A DNA stretch of 13,681 nt from contig JANQSQ010000566.1 of assembly GCA_028283985.1 (NCBI GenBank), positions 1-13,681 of the forward strand, written 5' to 3'. Origin of the DNA: Rhodothermales bacterium (GTDB lineage: Bacteria; Bacteroidota; Rhodothermia; Rhodothermales; VXPQ01). Made by a program: the position numbers and the translations under genes. The notes beneath the pieces are model-generated. The model saw only the letters and a program-made list of their open reading frames with translations. It was not told where the DNA came from and did not search any database. Below are positions 1-6,850 of the stretch, in pieces. How positions within the stretch are numbered: position 1 is the first letter of the stretch; every line of letters begins with the position of its first letter.

Positions 1-1
1 G

Positions 2-1738
2 ACAGGCGACCTCGCCGGCCTGATGACTATTCCCGTGAATGAGGTGATTCAGAAGCTCTTTGAATCGGGGATGATCGTGTCGATCAATCAGCGCCTCGAT
101 GCCGATACCATTTCTTTTGTGGCCGACGAGTACGAGTACGATGTCGAGTTCATTACGGAATTCGGTACGGAAGACATCATGCTGGAGGAAGACGATCCGG
201 CGCAACTGAAAGTGCGGGCGCCCATCGTAACGGTCATGGGGCATGTGGATCATGGCAAAACCTCTTTGCTGGACTACATTCGCAGTGCGAACGTGGTGGC
301 GGGCGAAGCGGGGGGCATTACGCAGCATATCGGCGCCCACAAGGTGAATCTTCCGGATGGCCGGGATATCACATTTCTCGATACGCCGGGGCACGAAGCC
401 TTTACCGCAATGCGCGCCCGGGGCGCCAAGGTTACGGACGTGGTGGTGCTTGTGGTGGCTGCCGACGATTCGGTGATGCCTCAGACCCTTGAAGCCATCA
501 ACCATGCCCGGGCTGCCGAAGTGCCGGTGGTGGTTGCGATCAACAAGATTGACAAGGAGGAGGCGAATGCGGACAAGGTGATGCAGCAGCTCGCCGACCA
601 TAACGTGCTGGTCGAACAATACGGCGGCAAAGTGCAGTGCGCCCTGGTTTCCGCCCACACCGGGGAAGGGGTGAGCGATCTGATGGAGAAGATTCTGCTC
701 GAGTCGGAAGTCATGGAACTCAAGGCCAACCCGGATCGGAACGCGGACGGGGTAGTGATTGAATCGCGTCTTGAGAAAGGGCGGGGGAATGTGGCTACGG
801 TGCTCGTCCGCAACGGCACGTTGCAGGTAGGCGACTATTTTATTGCCGGGCTGTACAACGGGCGCGTACGGGCCATGTTTGACGAGCGGGACCGCCGGGT
901 AGAGGAAGCCGGCCCGTCGCAACCTGCCCTTGTGCTGGGATTAAGCGGTTCGCCGGAAGCGGGAGACCAGCTTGTCGGGCTGGACGAAGAGAAGGAAGCG
1001 CGGGATATTTCGCAACGCCGCCAGCAGATTCACCGGGAGCAGTCCTTGCGGCAGAAGAAGCACATTACGCTGGATGAAATAGGTCGTCGTCTGGCGCTTG
1101 GCGATTTCAAGGAGTTGAACCTGATTATCAAGGCCGATGTGGGCGGCTCCGTCGAAGCGCTGGAGGATTCGCTGCTTAAACTGAGCACGGAAGAGGTAGC
1201 GCTCAATGTGATTCACAGCGGCGTCGGGGCGATTACCGAAAGCGATGTGATGCTGGCTTCGGCGTCCGATGCGGTGATTATCGGATTTCAGGTGCGCCCG
1301 TCGCCCGGCGCCCGCTTGCTGGCCGAGCGGGAAGAAATCGATATCCGCACGTATTCGGTCATCTACGATGCGATCGAGGATATTCGTGATGCGCTCGAAG
1401 GGCTGTTGTCCCCTGAAGAGAAGGAGGTTACGAGGGGTACCGTGGAGGTGCGGGAACTGTTCAAGGTGCCTAAAGCCGGTACGGTGGCCGGCTGCTATGT
1501 GCTCGAGGGCAAAATTCGCCGCAACGATCGCATGCGGGTAATTCGCGAAGGAGTCGTGATCTACGAGGGCGAAATCGATTCGCTCAAGCGCTTCAAGGAT
1601 GATGTGCGCGAGGTGCAAAGCGGGTACGAATGCGGTATTTCCATCAAGGGGTACAACGATATCAAGGTGGGAGATCAGATCGAAGGGTACGAGATCATCG
1701 AAGAAAAACGTACGCTTCAGGTGGGCTCGCCGGCCTGA
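2..1738 (+). CDS. infB: Translation initiation factor IF-2, 5'-truncated by window edge
   Basis: This is the GTPase that brings fMet-tRNA to the 30S subunit and promotes 50S joining. The frame is open to the left edge, so the N-terminal part of the protein lies outside the window. The ATG at 23 is internal, because the residues before it continue the IF2 N-terminal domain and the later VSINQRLDADT stretch belongs to it. Counting from that Met, the G1 loop GHVDHGKT is at 73-80, the switch region GGITQHIGAH at 97-106, DTPGH at 120-124, NKID at 174-177 and SAHTG at 210-214. Domain II follows, then the C1 domain (from about 365) and the C2 fMet-tRNA-binding domain (from about 475), ending with TGA. 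All catalytic motifs are intact. A 5-bp GC hairpin (1730-1734 with 1740-1744) spans the stop codon. It heads a run with rbfA, truB and ribF, the classic nusA-infB operon order. Confidence 0.98.
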   Translation, partial: TGDLAGLMTIPVNEVIQKLFESGMIVSINQRLDADTISFVADEYEYDVEFITEFGTEDIMLEEDDPAQLKVRAPIVTVMGHVDHGKTSLLDYIRSANVVAGEAGGITQHIGAHKVNLPDGRDITFLDTPGHEAFTAMRARGAKVTDVVVLVVAADDSVMPQTLEAINHARAAEVPVVVAINKIDKEEANADKVMQQLADHNVLVEQYGGKVQCALVSAHTGEGVSDLMEKILLESEVMELKANPDRNADGVVIESRLEKGRGNVATVLVRNGTLQVGDYFIAGLYNGRVRAMFDERDRRVEEAGPSQPALVLGLSGSPEAGDQLVGLDEEKEARDISQRRQQIHREQSLRQKKHITLDEIGRRLALGDFKELNLIIKADVGGSVEALEDSLLKLSTEEVALNVIHSGVGAITESDVMLASASDAVIIGFQVRPSPGARLLAEREEIDIRTYSVIYDAIEDIRDALEGLLSPEEKEVTRGTVEVRELFKVPKAGTVAGCYVLEGKIRRNDRMRVIREGVVIYEGEIDSLKRFKDDVREVQSGYECGISIKGYNDIKVGDQIEGYEIIEEKRTLQVGSPA

Positions 1739-1798
1739 CGCCGGTCCGGTGCGCGTTGAAAGGCCAAGACTTCTCTTCCATCCATTTCCTGCTCCGCC

Positions 1799-2176
1799 AT
1801 GAGTATTCGCACCGAACGCGTAGCCCGATTGTTGCAGCGGGAAATTGCGGAAGTGCTGCAAACGGCGTTTTCGGAGCGCATCCCGTGTATGTACGCTGTA
1901 ACCAATGTTCGCGTGACGAAGGACCTGGGCATTGCGTATGTGGATGTGAGTATCTACGAACAGGATTTGGAGGAGCGTCGTGCCGCTTTCCAGCATTTTA
2001 TCGATCTGACCGCGGAAATCCGATCGGCGTTGGCCCGGCGCATTCGTCATCAGTTGCGGGCGGTTCCGGACATTCGGTTTTTTCTTGATGAGGCCATGCA
2101 CGAATCGAAACGCATGGACGAGATTTTTGAGAAGATCCGGGTCGAACGGGAACACCGGGAAGCCGGTTTGCAATGA
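1799..2176 (+). CDS. rbfA: 30S ribosome-binding factor RbfA
   Basis: The 125-residue protein has the usual RbfA length and layout. It starts MSIRTERVARLLQREIAEVL, has a central KH-like fold with VTNVRVTKDLGIAYVDVS, and ends with a helix and the LRAVPDIRFFLDEAMHES motif (about residues 86-103) typical of the family. RbfA binds the 30S subunit near the 5' end of 16S rRNA and is needed for late maturation and cold growth. The ATG at 1799 follows 60 nt after the infB stop. No Shine-Dalgarno sequence is visible in front of it, as is common in Bacteroidota-like genomes. Its TGA overlaps the truB start (ATGA), which implies coupled translation. Confidence 0.97.
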   Translation: MSIRTERVARLLQREIAEVLQTAFSERIPCMYAVTNVRVTKDLGIAYVDVSIYEQDLEERRAAFQHFIDLTAEIRSALARRIRHQLRAVPDIRFFLDEAMHESKRMDEIFEKIRVEREHREAGLQ

Positions 2177-2907
2177 CACGGCCCTTTATTCGGGATGTAG
2201 ATATCAGGGAGGTCTATTATCCGGCCCCGACGTTGCCGGAGACCTTTGACAGGACCGTGCTGCCTGTGGACAAGCCGGGAGGGTGTTCATCGTTCGATGT
2301 GATTCGCAGGCTGAGATCCTTTCTCGATGTGCGCAAGATGGGCCATGCCGGCACGCTGGATCCGCTGGCTACCGGGTTACTGATCATACTGATGGGGCGG
2401 GCGACCCGGCTCATGGAGCGGTTTATGCATCTGCCCAAGACCTACGAGGCCACGCTGCGCCTTGGCGAGGCCACCGACACCTACGATGCCGACGGCAAAG
2501 TGACCGAGCGCCGCGATCCCTCCGGAATCGGGCGCGAAGACCTCCTGCGGGCGCGCGATCGCTTTGTGGGCGTCATCGAGCAGATCACGCCTGCCTGGTC
2601 CGCGGTCAAGCGGGGCGGCGAGCGCCTCTATCGCAAGATGCGCCGGGGCGAGGAGGTAGTTCCTCCCAAGCGCATCGTTACCATCCAATCTTTTGAGATA
2701 CTGGAAAGAAAGCACGCGGACGTTTCCTTTGTAGTCGAGTGTTCCAGCGGCACATACATTCGCAGCCTTGCCCATGAATTCGGGCAGGCGCTGGGAGTGG
2801 GCGCGCATATCGTCCGACTCCGGCGTACGCATATCGGCGACTTCTCGGTGAACGAAGCCTGGACGGTGGATGGTCTTCAGAAAGCCATCCGGGGGGGCGG
2901 CGCATGA
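2173..2907 (+). CDS. truB: tRNA pseudouridine(55) synthase TruB
   Basis: TruB isomerises U55 of the tRNA T-loop to pseudouridine. The 244-residue protein has LPVDKPGGCSSFDVIRRLR at about 30-48. It then has the catalytic motif GHAGTLDPLATGLL (57-70), where D63 is the expected nucleophile by family alignment, followed by KTYEATLRLGEATDTYDADG. Further on are the substrate-binding PAWSAVKRGGERLY segment and SGTYIRSLAHEFGQALG. Trp stands where many homologues have Tyr or Phe before SA.K, a mild variant. The length fits a TruB without the extra C-terminal PUA domain of the E. coli form, although a short C-terminal part follows the catalytic core. The start overlaps the rbfA stop and the stop overlaps the ribF start, both as ATGA. 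A run of seven G (2891-2897) lies just before the end. Confidence 0.97.
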   Translation: MTRPFIRDVDIREVYYPAPTLPETFDRTVLPVDKPGGCSSFDVIRRLRSFLDVRKMGHAGTLDPLATGLLIILMGRATRLMERFMHLPKTYEATLRLGEATDTYDADGKVTERRDPSGIGREDLLRARDRFVGVIEQITPAWSAVKRGGERLYRKMRRGEEVVPPKRIVTIQSFEILERKHADVSFVVECSSGTYIRSLAHEFGQALGVGAHIVRLRRTHIGDFSVNEAWTVDGLQKAIRGGGA

Positions 2908-3860
2908 AACGATTGCATGGGCTCGATCAGGTTCGCAAGGATACGGCCTCGGTGCTTACCGTGGGGACGTTCGACGGAGTGCATTTTGGGCACCAGGCCA
3001 TTCTGCGATATTTGCTGGAGCGTGCCCGGGCGCTCGGCGGGATCAGTACGGTGTTGAGCTTCCACCCGCATCCGCGCGAAATCGTGGAAGGGACGCCATT
3101 ACCCCTGTTGACGACTATTGAAGAGCGTGCGGACATTATGGAAGAGATGGGTTTGGATCGGCTTGTCATACTTCCCTTTACCAGGGAGTTTTCCCGGCTT
3201 TCCGCCGAAGCATTCGTTGAAGACATTCTGGTTCGAGGTATCGGGCTGCGGGAAATCGTTATTGGCTACGACCATGCCTTCGGACGCGATCGGCGGGGTA
3301 ATGCGGACCTGTTACGTACGCTGGGGGAGAAGCATGGCTTCACGGTGGACATTGTACCCGCCCGGATTATACAGGAACAGGCCGTTTCCTCCCGCAAGAT
3401 CAGACAGGCGCTGGAAGAGCGCGGGGATGCCGAGGCGGCCGCCGACATGCTTGGACGGTCCTATTGCCTTACGGGCCGGGTCGTTCGCGGCGAGGGGCGT
3501 GGACGGGAAATGGGATTTCCGACAGCGAACATCGATGTGGAGCATCCGCGTAAGGCGATACCCGCCGATGGCGTGTACGCCGTGCGGGTGTACAGACTGT
3601 CCGGACCTCCGGATGGAGTTCCGGAAAATCGTTCGCTGCCCGGTATGATGAATATCGGGGTTCGTCCTACGTTTGGAGGCGAACGGCGCATGATCGAGGT
3701 CCATCTTCTTGACGTCGAAGAAGATATGTATGGAGAGCTTCTTCGCGTGGAATTCGTTTCCAGAACACGCAATGAGCGCCGTTTTGCATCCAAAAAAGAC
3801 CTAGTGAAGCAACTTTCGCAAGATCGGGTGCGTAGCAGAGAGATACTCGGCGGGTGCTAA
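2904..3860 (+). CDS. ribF: Bifunctional riboflavin kinase / FAD synthetase RibF
   Basis: RibF phosphorylates riboflavin to FMN and then adenylylates it to FAD. The 318-residue length is standard. The N-terminal FAD synthetase (nucleotidyltransferase) domain has GTFDGVHFGHQ (21-31), the FHPHPRE stretch (53-59) and the closing VSSRKIR motif (161-167). The C-terminal riboflavin kinase domain has GRGREMGFPTANI (198-210), MNIGVRPTF (249-257) and the IEVHLLD segment whose Glu (265) is the expected catalytic base. Both active sites look intact. The start overlaps the truB stop. No ribosome binding site is obvious behind the G-run, so translation is probably coupled to truB. A terminator-like hairpin follows the TAA. 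Confidence 0.97.
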   Translation: MKRLHGLDQVRKDTASVLTVGTFDGVHFGHQAILRYLLERARALGGISTVLSFHPHPREIVEGTPLPLLTTIEERADIMEEMGLDRLVILPFTREFSRLSAEAFVEDILVRGIGLREIVIGYDHAFGRDRRGNADLLRTLGEKHGFTVDIVPARIIQEQAVSSRKIRQALEERGDAEAAADMLGRSYCLTGRVVRGEGRGREMGFPTANIDVEHPRKAIPADGVYAVRVYRLSGPPDGVPENRSLPGMMNIGVRPTFGGERRMIEVHLLDVEEDMYGELLRVEFVSRTRNERRFASKKDLVKQLSQDRVRSREILGGC

Positions 3861-3879
3861 AGCTGCGCCTGCTGCTTGT

Positions 3880-3924
3880 ACGCCTTACCCATTTTGACTC
3901 ATTTTGGGTAGGCGTTCTTCTTTA
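3880..3924 (+). terminator. Hairpin with pyrimidine-rich tail between ribF and rpsO
   Basis: The arms 3880-3891 (ACGCCTTACCCA) and 3905-3915 (TGGGTAGGCGT) pair as 11 bp with one bulged T. They enclose a 13-nt T-rich loop and are followed by TCTTCTTTA. The position, 19 nt after the ribF stop, and the pyrimidine tail fit an intrinsic terminator or attenuator that closes the infB-ribF operon. The tail is not a pure T run, so termination may be partial and allow read-through into rpsO. It could also act in the rpsO leader. Confidence 0.5.
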
Positions 3925-3930
3925 CGATGG

Positions 3931-3936
3931 CATAAT
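3931..3936 (+). promoter_or_regulatory. Possible -10 element for rpsO
   Basis: CATAAT matches the sigma-70 -10 consensus at five of six positions and lies 21 nt before the rpsO ATG, just after the ribF terminator-like hairpin. No good -35 hexamer is found at 16-18 nt spacing, so this is a weak call. It would give rpsO-pnp a transcript of its own. Confidence 0.22.
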
Positions 3937-3941
3937 CTAAA

Positions 3942-3947
3942 GAGGAG
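3942..3947 (+). promoter_or_regulatory. Shine-Dalgarno site of rpsO
   Basis: GAGGAG lies 10 nt before the ATG at 3958. It fixes the start at 3958 rather than at the upstream TTG/GTG codons in the same frame, because translation from 3958 gives the normal S15 N-terminus MITTEQK. It is the clearest ribosome binding site in the window, where several other genes have none. Confidence 0.7.
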
Positions 3948-3957
3948 AGAATACGCC

Positions 3958-4224
3958 ATGATTACTACAGAGCAGAAGAAAACGTTGGTCGAAACCTATG
4001 GAAAATCGGCTGACGATACCGGCGCCCCGGAGGTTCAGATCGCGATCTTTTCGCATCGCATCAACGAACTGAACGGACACCTGAAGCGCCATCCGGGAGA
4101 CCACTCCACGCGGCGCGGATTGCTTAAACTCGTAGGGAAACGGCGCCGTTTGCTCAATTATCTGATGGACCGGGATATCGAACGGTATCGTTCTATCATC
4201 AAGGAATTGGGTATTCGGAAGTAA
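3958..4224 (+). CDS. rpsO: 30S ribosomal protein S15
   Basis: The 88-residue protein is full length for S15, a primary 16S rRNA binder that helps assemble the central domain of the 30S subunit. Diagnostic features are DTGAPEVQIAIFSHRINEL (about 20-38), HLKRHPGDHSTRRGLLKLVGKRRRLLNYL, and the C-terminal DIERYRSIIKELGIRK. The ATG at 3958 is chosen because it has a GAGGAG site 10 nt upstream and yields the conserved N-terminus. It precedes pnp, the usual gene pair in bacteria. In E. coli rpsO is autoregulated through its leader; I see no pseudoknot here that I can support. Confidence 0.98.
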   Translation: MITTEQKKTLVETYGKSADDTGAPEVQIAIFSHRINELNGHLKRHPGDHSTRRGLLKLVGKRRRLLNYLMDRDIERYRSIIKELGIRK

Positions 4225-4411
4225 CGTTTACGCCCGGTCAACTGCATTTCCCTCAATGGGCATGAGCCATATATGTCGCGTGCGGCGTTCGTACGTATGC
4301 GGCCCTTATGCACCGGAGGTAGAGAGGCTGAATACGTAAGAAACCGAATTCCTGCGCAGGCGAACGAAACGCAGGGCATTGCACAAAACGAAGACGGAGA
4401 CAGAAAGAAAA
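4225..4411 (+). other. rpsO-pnp intergenic leader with small hairpins
   Basis: This 187-nt gap holds no gene I can support. It contains a small hairpin CCTGCG (4351-4356) with CGCAGG (4370-4375) around a 13-nt loop. The first arm is itself part of the 10-nt palindrome CCTGCGCAGG. A second weak stem-loop lies at 4256-4270. A purine-rich stretch (4391-4411, with GGAGA at 4396-4400) leads to the pnp ATG and probably serves as the ribosome binding region. In E. coli the pnp leader is the site of RNase III cleavage and PNPase autoregulation. A similar role here is only a guess from position. Confidence 0.35.
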
Positions 4412-6697
4412 ATGACCACATTTGCACATAAAGAAATAGAGATTGCTCCAGGAAAGGTGGTCTCGTTGGAGACGGGCCGCCTTGCAAAACAGGCAGGCGG
4501 CGCGGTTGTTGTCCGGTTGGGAGACACCATGGTGTTATGCACCGCGGTCCTCTCGCAAGAAGTGCGCGTCGGGCAGAGTTTTTTCCCGCTCACGGTCGAG
4601 TACCGTGAAAAATTTTCCGCAGGCGGAAAAATTCCGGGCGGGTTCATAAAGCGGGAAGGCCGCCCGACAGACAAGGAAGTGTTGTCGTCGCGTTTGGTCG
4701 ACCGGGCGCTCCGCCCCCTTTTCCCGGATGGATTTTTACATGAGACCCAGATTATCGCATACGTAATTTCCGCCGATGATCAGTACAATGCGGATGTCCT
4801 GGCGGGTGCGGGCGCGTCCGCGGCGCTGATGCTTGCAGGAGCCCCGTTCGATGGGCCGATCGCGGAGGTCCGCGTTGCCCGGGTAGACGGCTCCTTTGTC
4901 GTCAACCCGACGATCGAGGAGACGGCGGATAGCGACATGGATATTGTGGTTGCGGGCAAGGAGGATGCTATTGTGATGGTCGAAGGCGAGATGCAGGAGG
5001 TGGGTGAAGAAGATCTGCTTGAGGCGCTGGATGTGGCGCACGAAGCGATCCGGAAGTTGTGCGCTGCACAGCATGAGCTCGTGGCCGAGGCAGGAGAGGT
5101 TGAGCCGTTTCAGCCGAACCTGATTGCGCTGCCGGACGGAATTCTGGAGAAGGTCGCCGATGCGGTGGGTAACCGCATCGAGGAGCATCTCCATAAACCC
5201 TATGAAAAGGGCGCCTTCTACGGGGGATTGCGGGAAATCAGAGAGCAGGTGGCGTGCGAGCTCCTTGGAGAAGACGGGGCGGAGGCCACGGATGAAGGGT
5301 ACACCGAGGGACAGTTGAAGGAGGCCGTCCGCGCCGTCGAGCGGCAGGCTATGCGTGCCATGATTCTGAACGAAGGCCGCCGTATCGACGGGCGCGCGCT
5401 CGACGAAGTGCGTGACATATGGACGGAAACGGGCTACTTGCCGCGCGTACACGGCTCCGCGGTCTTTACGCGGGGGGAAACCCAGGTGCTTGCCTCCATC
5501 ACGTTGGGGACGGGCCGGGACGTACAGGCCGTGGATCAGATATTTTCCTCGGAGGACAAGCGGTTTTATCTCCACTACAACTTTCCCCCGTTTTGTACGG
5601 GTGAAGCGAAGTTTATTCGCGGCACCAGCCGGCGGGAAATAGGCCACGGGATGCTTGCCGAGCGGGCCTTGCAGTACGTGCTTCCCTCGGAGGAAGCGTT
5701 TCCCTACACGATTCGCGTCAATGCCGATGTGCTCGAGTCGAACGGCTCTTCCTCCATGGCGTCGGTATGTTCGGGCTCCATGGCATTGATGGATGCGGGC
5801 GTTCCTGTTCGCAAGCCGGTCGCAGGCATTGCGATGGGGCTTATCAGCGAGAACGGCAATACCGCGGTGCTGACCGATATCCTCGGTACGGAAGATCATC
5901 TTGGGGATATGGACTTCAAGTTGACGGGTACGCGCGACGGGGTGACGGCCTGTCAGATGGATATCAAGATCGCAGGGCTTTCCAGGGACGTGCTTCGCCA
6001 GGCTCTGGAGCAGGCGCGGGATGCGCGGCATCACATTCTCGATGTCATGGACGAAACGATCGCCGAAGCAAGGGGCGATCTGTCGCCCCATGCGCCCCGG
6101 CTCACGCAGATCGCCGTCGATGCGGAATTTATCGGCGCGATTATCGGACCGGGCGGGAAGGTCATCCAGGGTATGCAGCGCGATACGAACACATCTATCG
6201 AGATCGAGGACAAGGACGGCAAGGGCGTCGTAACGATTTCAGCTACCAACCAGGAAGACGCCCAGGCGGCTATTGACCTGGTCAAAGGTATCGTGGCGGT
6301 TCCGGAAGCGGGGGATGTGTATGATGGAACGGTAAAAAGCATTCTTGCCTTTGGAGCCATCATCGAGATTCTTCCCGGAAAGGAGGGGTTGCTTCATATC
6401 TCCGAACTCGATCATGGATATGTCGAAAACGTGGAGGATTATTTCCAGGTCGGCGACAAGGTCAAGGTAGAACTCATTGAGATTCGCGATGACGGGAAAC
6501 TTCGTCTCAGCCGGAAATCGTTCCTGCCACCGAGAGAAGACGGTCAGGAAGAAAGGCCCCGGCGCCCCCAGGGCCAGCATGCAGCAGGCGGTGGTTCCCG
6601 CCGGGATGGCCGGGGAGGAGGCTCCTATCGGGAGCGCGGGGGCCGTAATGGCTCCGGCCGAAGCGGGGGAGGACACCGCAGTCGCAGACCTCGTTAA
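4412..6697 (+). CDS. pnp: Polyribonucleotide nucleotidyltransferase (PNPase) with RG-rich tail
   Basis: PNPase is the trimeric 3'-5' phosphorolytic exonuclease of mRNA decay. The 761-residue chain contains the first RNase PH-like domain (about 10-145, with FSAGGKIPGGFIKREGRPT), an alpha-helical linker, and the second RNase PH domain (about 320-550). That domain has NGSSSMASVCSGSMALMDAG and EDHLGDMDFK (494-503), whose Asp residues are the expected catalytic ones. A KH domain follows with IGPGGK (578-583), then an S1 domain (about 634-703) with GTVKSILAFGAIIEILPGKEGLLHIS split over its strands. The last 50 residues hold 14 Arg and 15 Gly and look disordered. The ATG at 4412 is preferred over an in-frame TTG at 4379 because the canonical N-terminus starts there and a purine-rich site precedes it. 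The coding sequence is intact. Confidence 0.98.
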   Translation: MTTFAHKEIEIAPGKVVSLETGRLAKQAGGAVVVRLGDTMVLCTAVLSQEVRVGQSFFPLTVEYREKFSAGGKIPGGFIKREGRPTDKEVLSSRLVDRALRPLFPDGFLHETQIIAYVISADDQYNADVLAGAGASAALMLAGAPFDGPIAEVRVARVDGSFVVNPTIEETADSDMDIVVAGKEDAIVMVEGEMQEVGEEDLLEALDVAHEAIRKLCAAQHELVAEAGEVEPFQPNLIALPDGILEKVADAVGNRIEEHLHKPYEKGAFYGGLREIREQVACELLGEDGAEATDEGYTEGQLKEAVRAVERQAMRAMILNEGRRIDGRALDEVRDIWTETGYLPRVHGSAVFTRGETQVLASITLGTGRDVQAVDQIFSSEDKRFYLHYNFPPFCTGEAKFIRGTSRREIGHGMLAERALQYVLPSEEAFPYTIRVNADVLESNGSSSMASVCSGSMALMDAGVPVRKPVAGIAMGLISENGNTAVLTDILGTEDHLGDMDFKLTGTRDGVTACQMDIKIAGLSRDVLRQALEQARDARHHILDVMDETIAEARGDLSPHAPRLTQIAVDAEFIGAIIGPGGKVIQGMQRDTNTSIEIEDKDGKGVVTISATNQEDAQAAIDLVKGIVAVPEAGDVYDGTVKSILAFGAIIEILPGKEGLLHISELDHGYVENVEDYFQVGDKVKVELIEIRDDGKLRLSRKSFLPPREDGQEERPRRPQGQHAAGGGSRRDGRGGGSYRERGGRNGSGRSGGGHRSRRPR

Positions 6698-6804
6698 GGG
6701 ACCTTGGGGCGCGCATTCGAACAAAACATAGGGCCCGGGATATCCTGCAAACTTGCGGCCAACCGCATGTTTATGTTTTGAGAGAAGGCGCGTCCCAAGG
6801 TCCT
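6698..6804 (+). repeat. Nested palindromic element / candidate structured RNA after pnp
   Basis: The arms GGACCTTGGGGCGCGC (6699-6714) and GCGCGTCCCAAGGTCC (6788-6803) pair over 16 bp with one G-U. Inside, after a 7x7 internal loop, CAAAACATA (6722-6730) pairs perfectly with TATGTTTTG (6772-6780). The core carries a hairpin AAC-T-TGCGG / CCGCA-T-GTT (6750-6758 with 6763-6771) with a CCAA loop and one T-T mismatch. Beside it is a GC-rich bulge containing GGGCCC and GGATATCC. It starts directly behind the pnp TAA. No T tract follows, so it is not a standard intrinsic terminator. It could be a structured 3' UTR or small RNA, or a palindromic mobile repeat; no clear target duplication is seen. 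I recognise no Rfam family in it. Confidence 0.6.
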
Positions 6805-6850
6805 CGCCCATGCGGATTTAATCAAAGATTCTTAAGAATTCCGCTACGTT

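Noticed and set aside
941..2179. 412-codon open frame on the minus strand
   Set aside because: It lies antisense to infB and rbfA, both unmistakable genes. Its protein has no recognisable domain and the composition (His, Arg, Leu rich) of a shadow frame in GC-rich DNA.
2891..2897. Frameshift at the G7 run near the end of truB
   Set aside because: The frame stays open and ends in the expected ATGA overlap with ribF, so the run is simply coding.
4736..6091. 451-codon open frame on the minus strand
   Set aside because: Antisense to the PNPase core domains; no family features. It is a product of GC-biased third positions in pnp.
6698..6804. SRP RNA, tmRNA or tRNA in the element behind pnp
   Set aside because: It lacks the GGAA-type SRP loop, a tRNA-like acceptor end with CCA and T-loop, and a tag reading frame. 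The fold does not match these RNAs.
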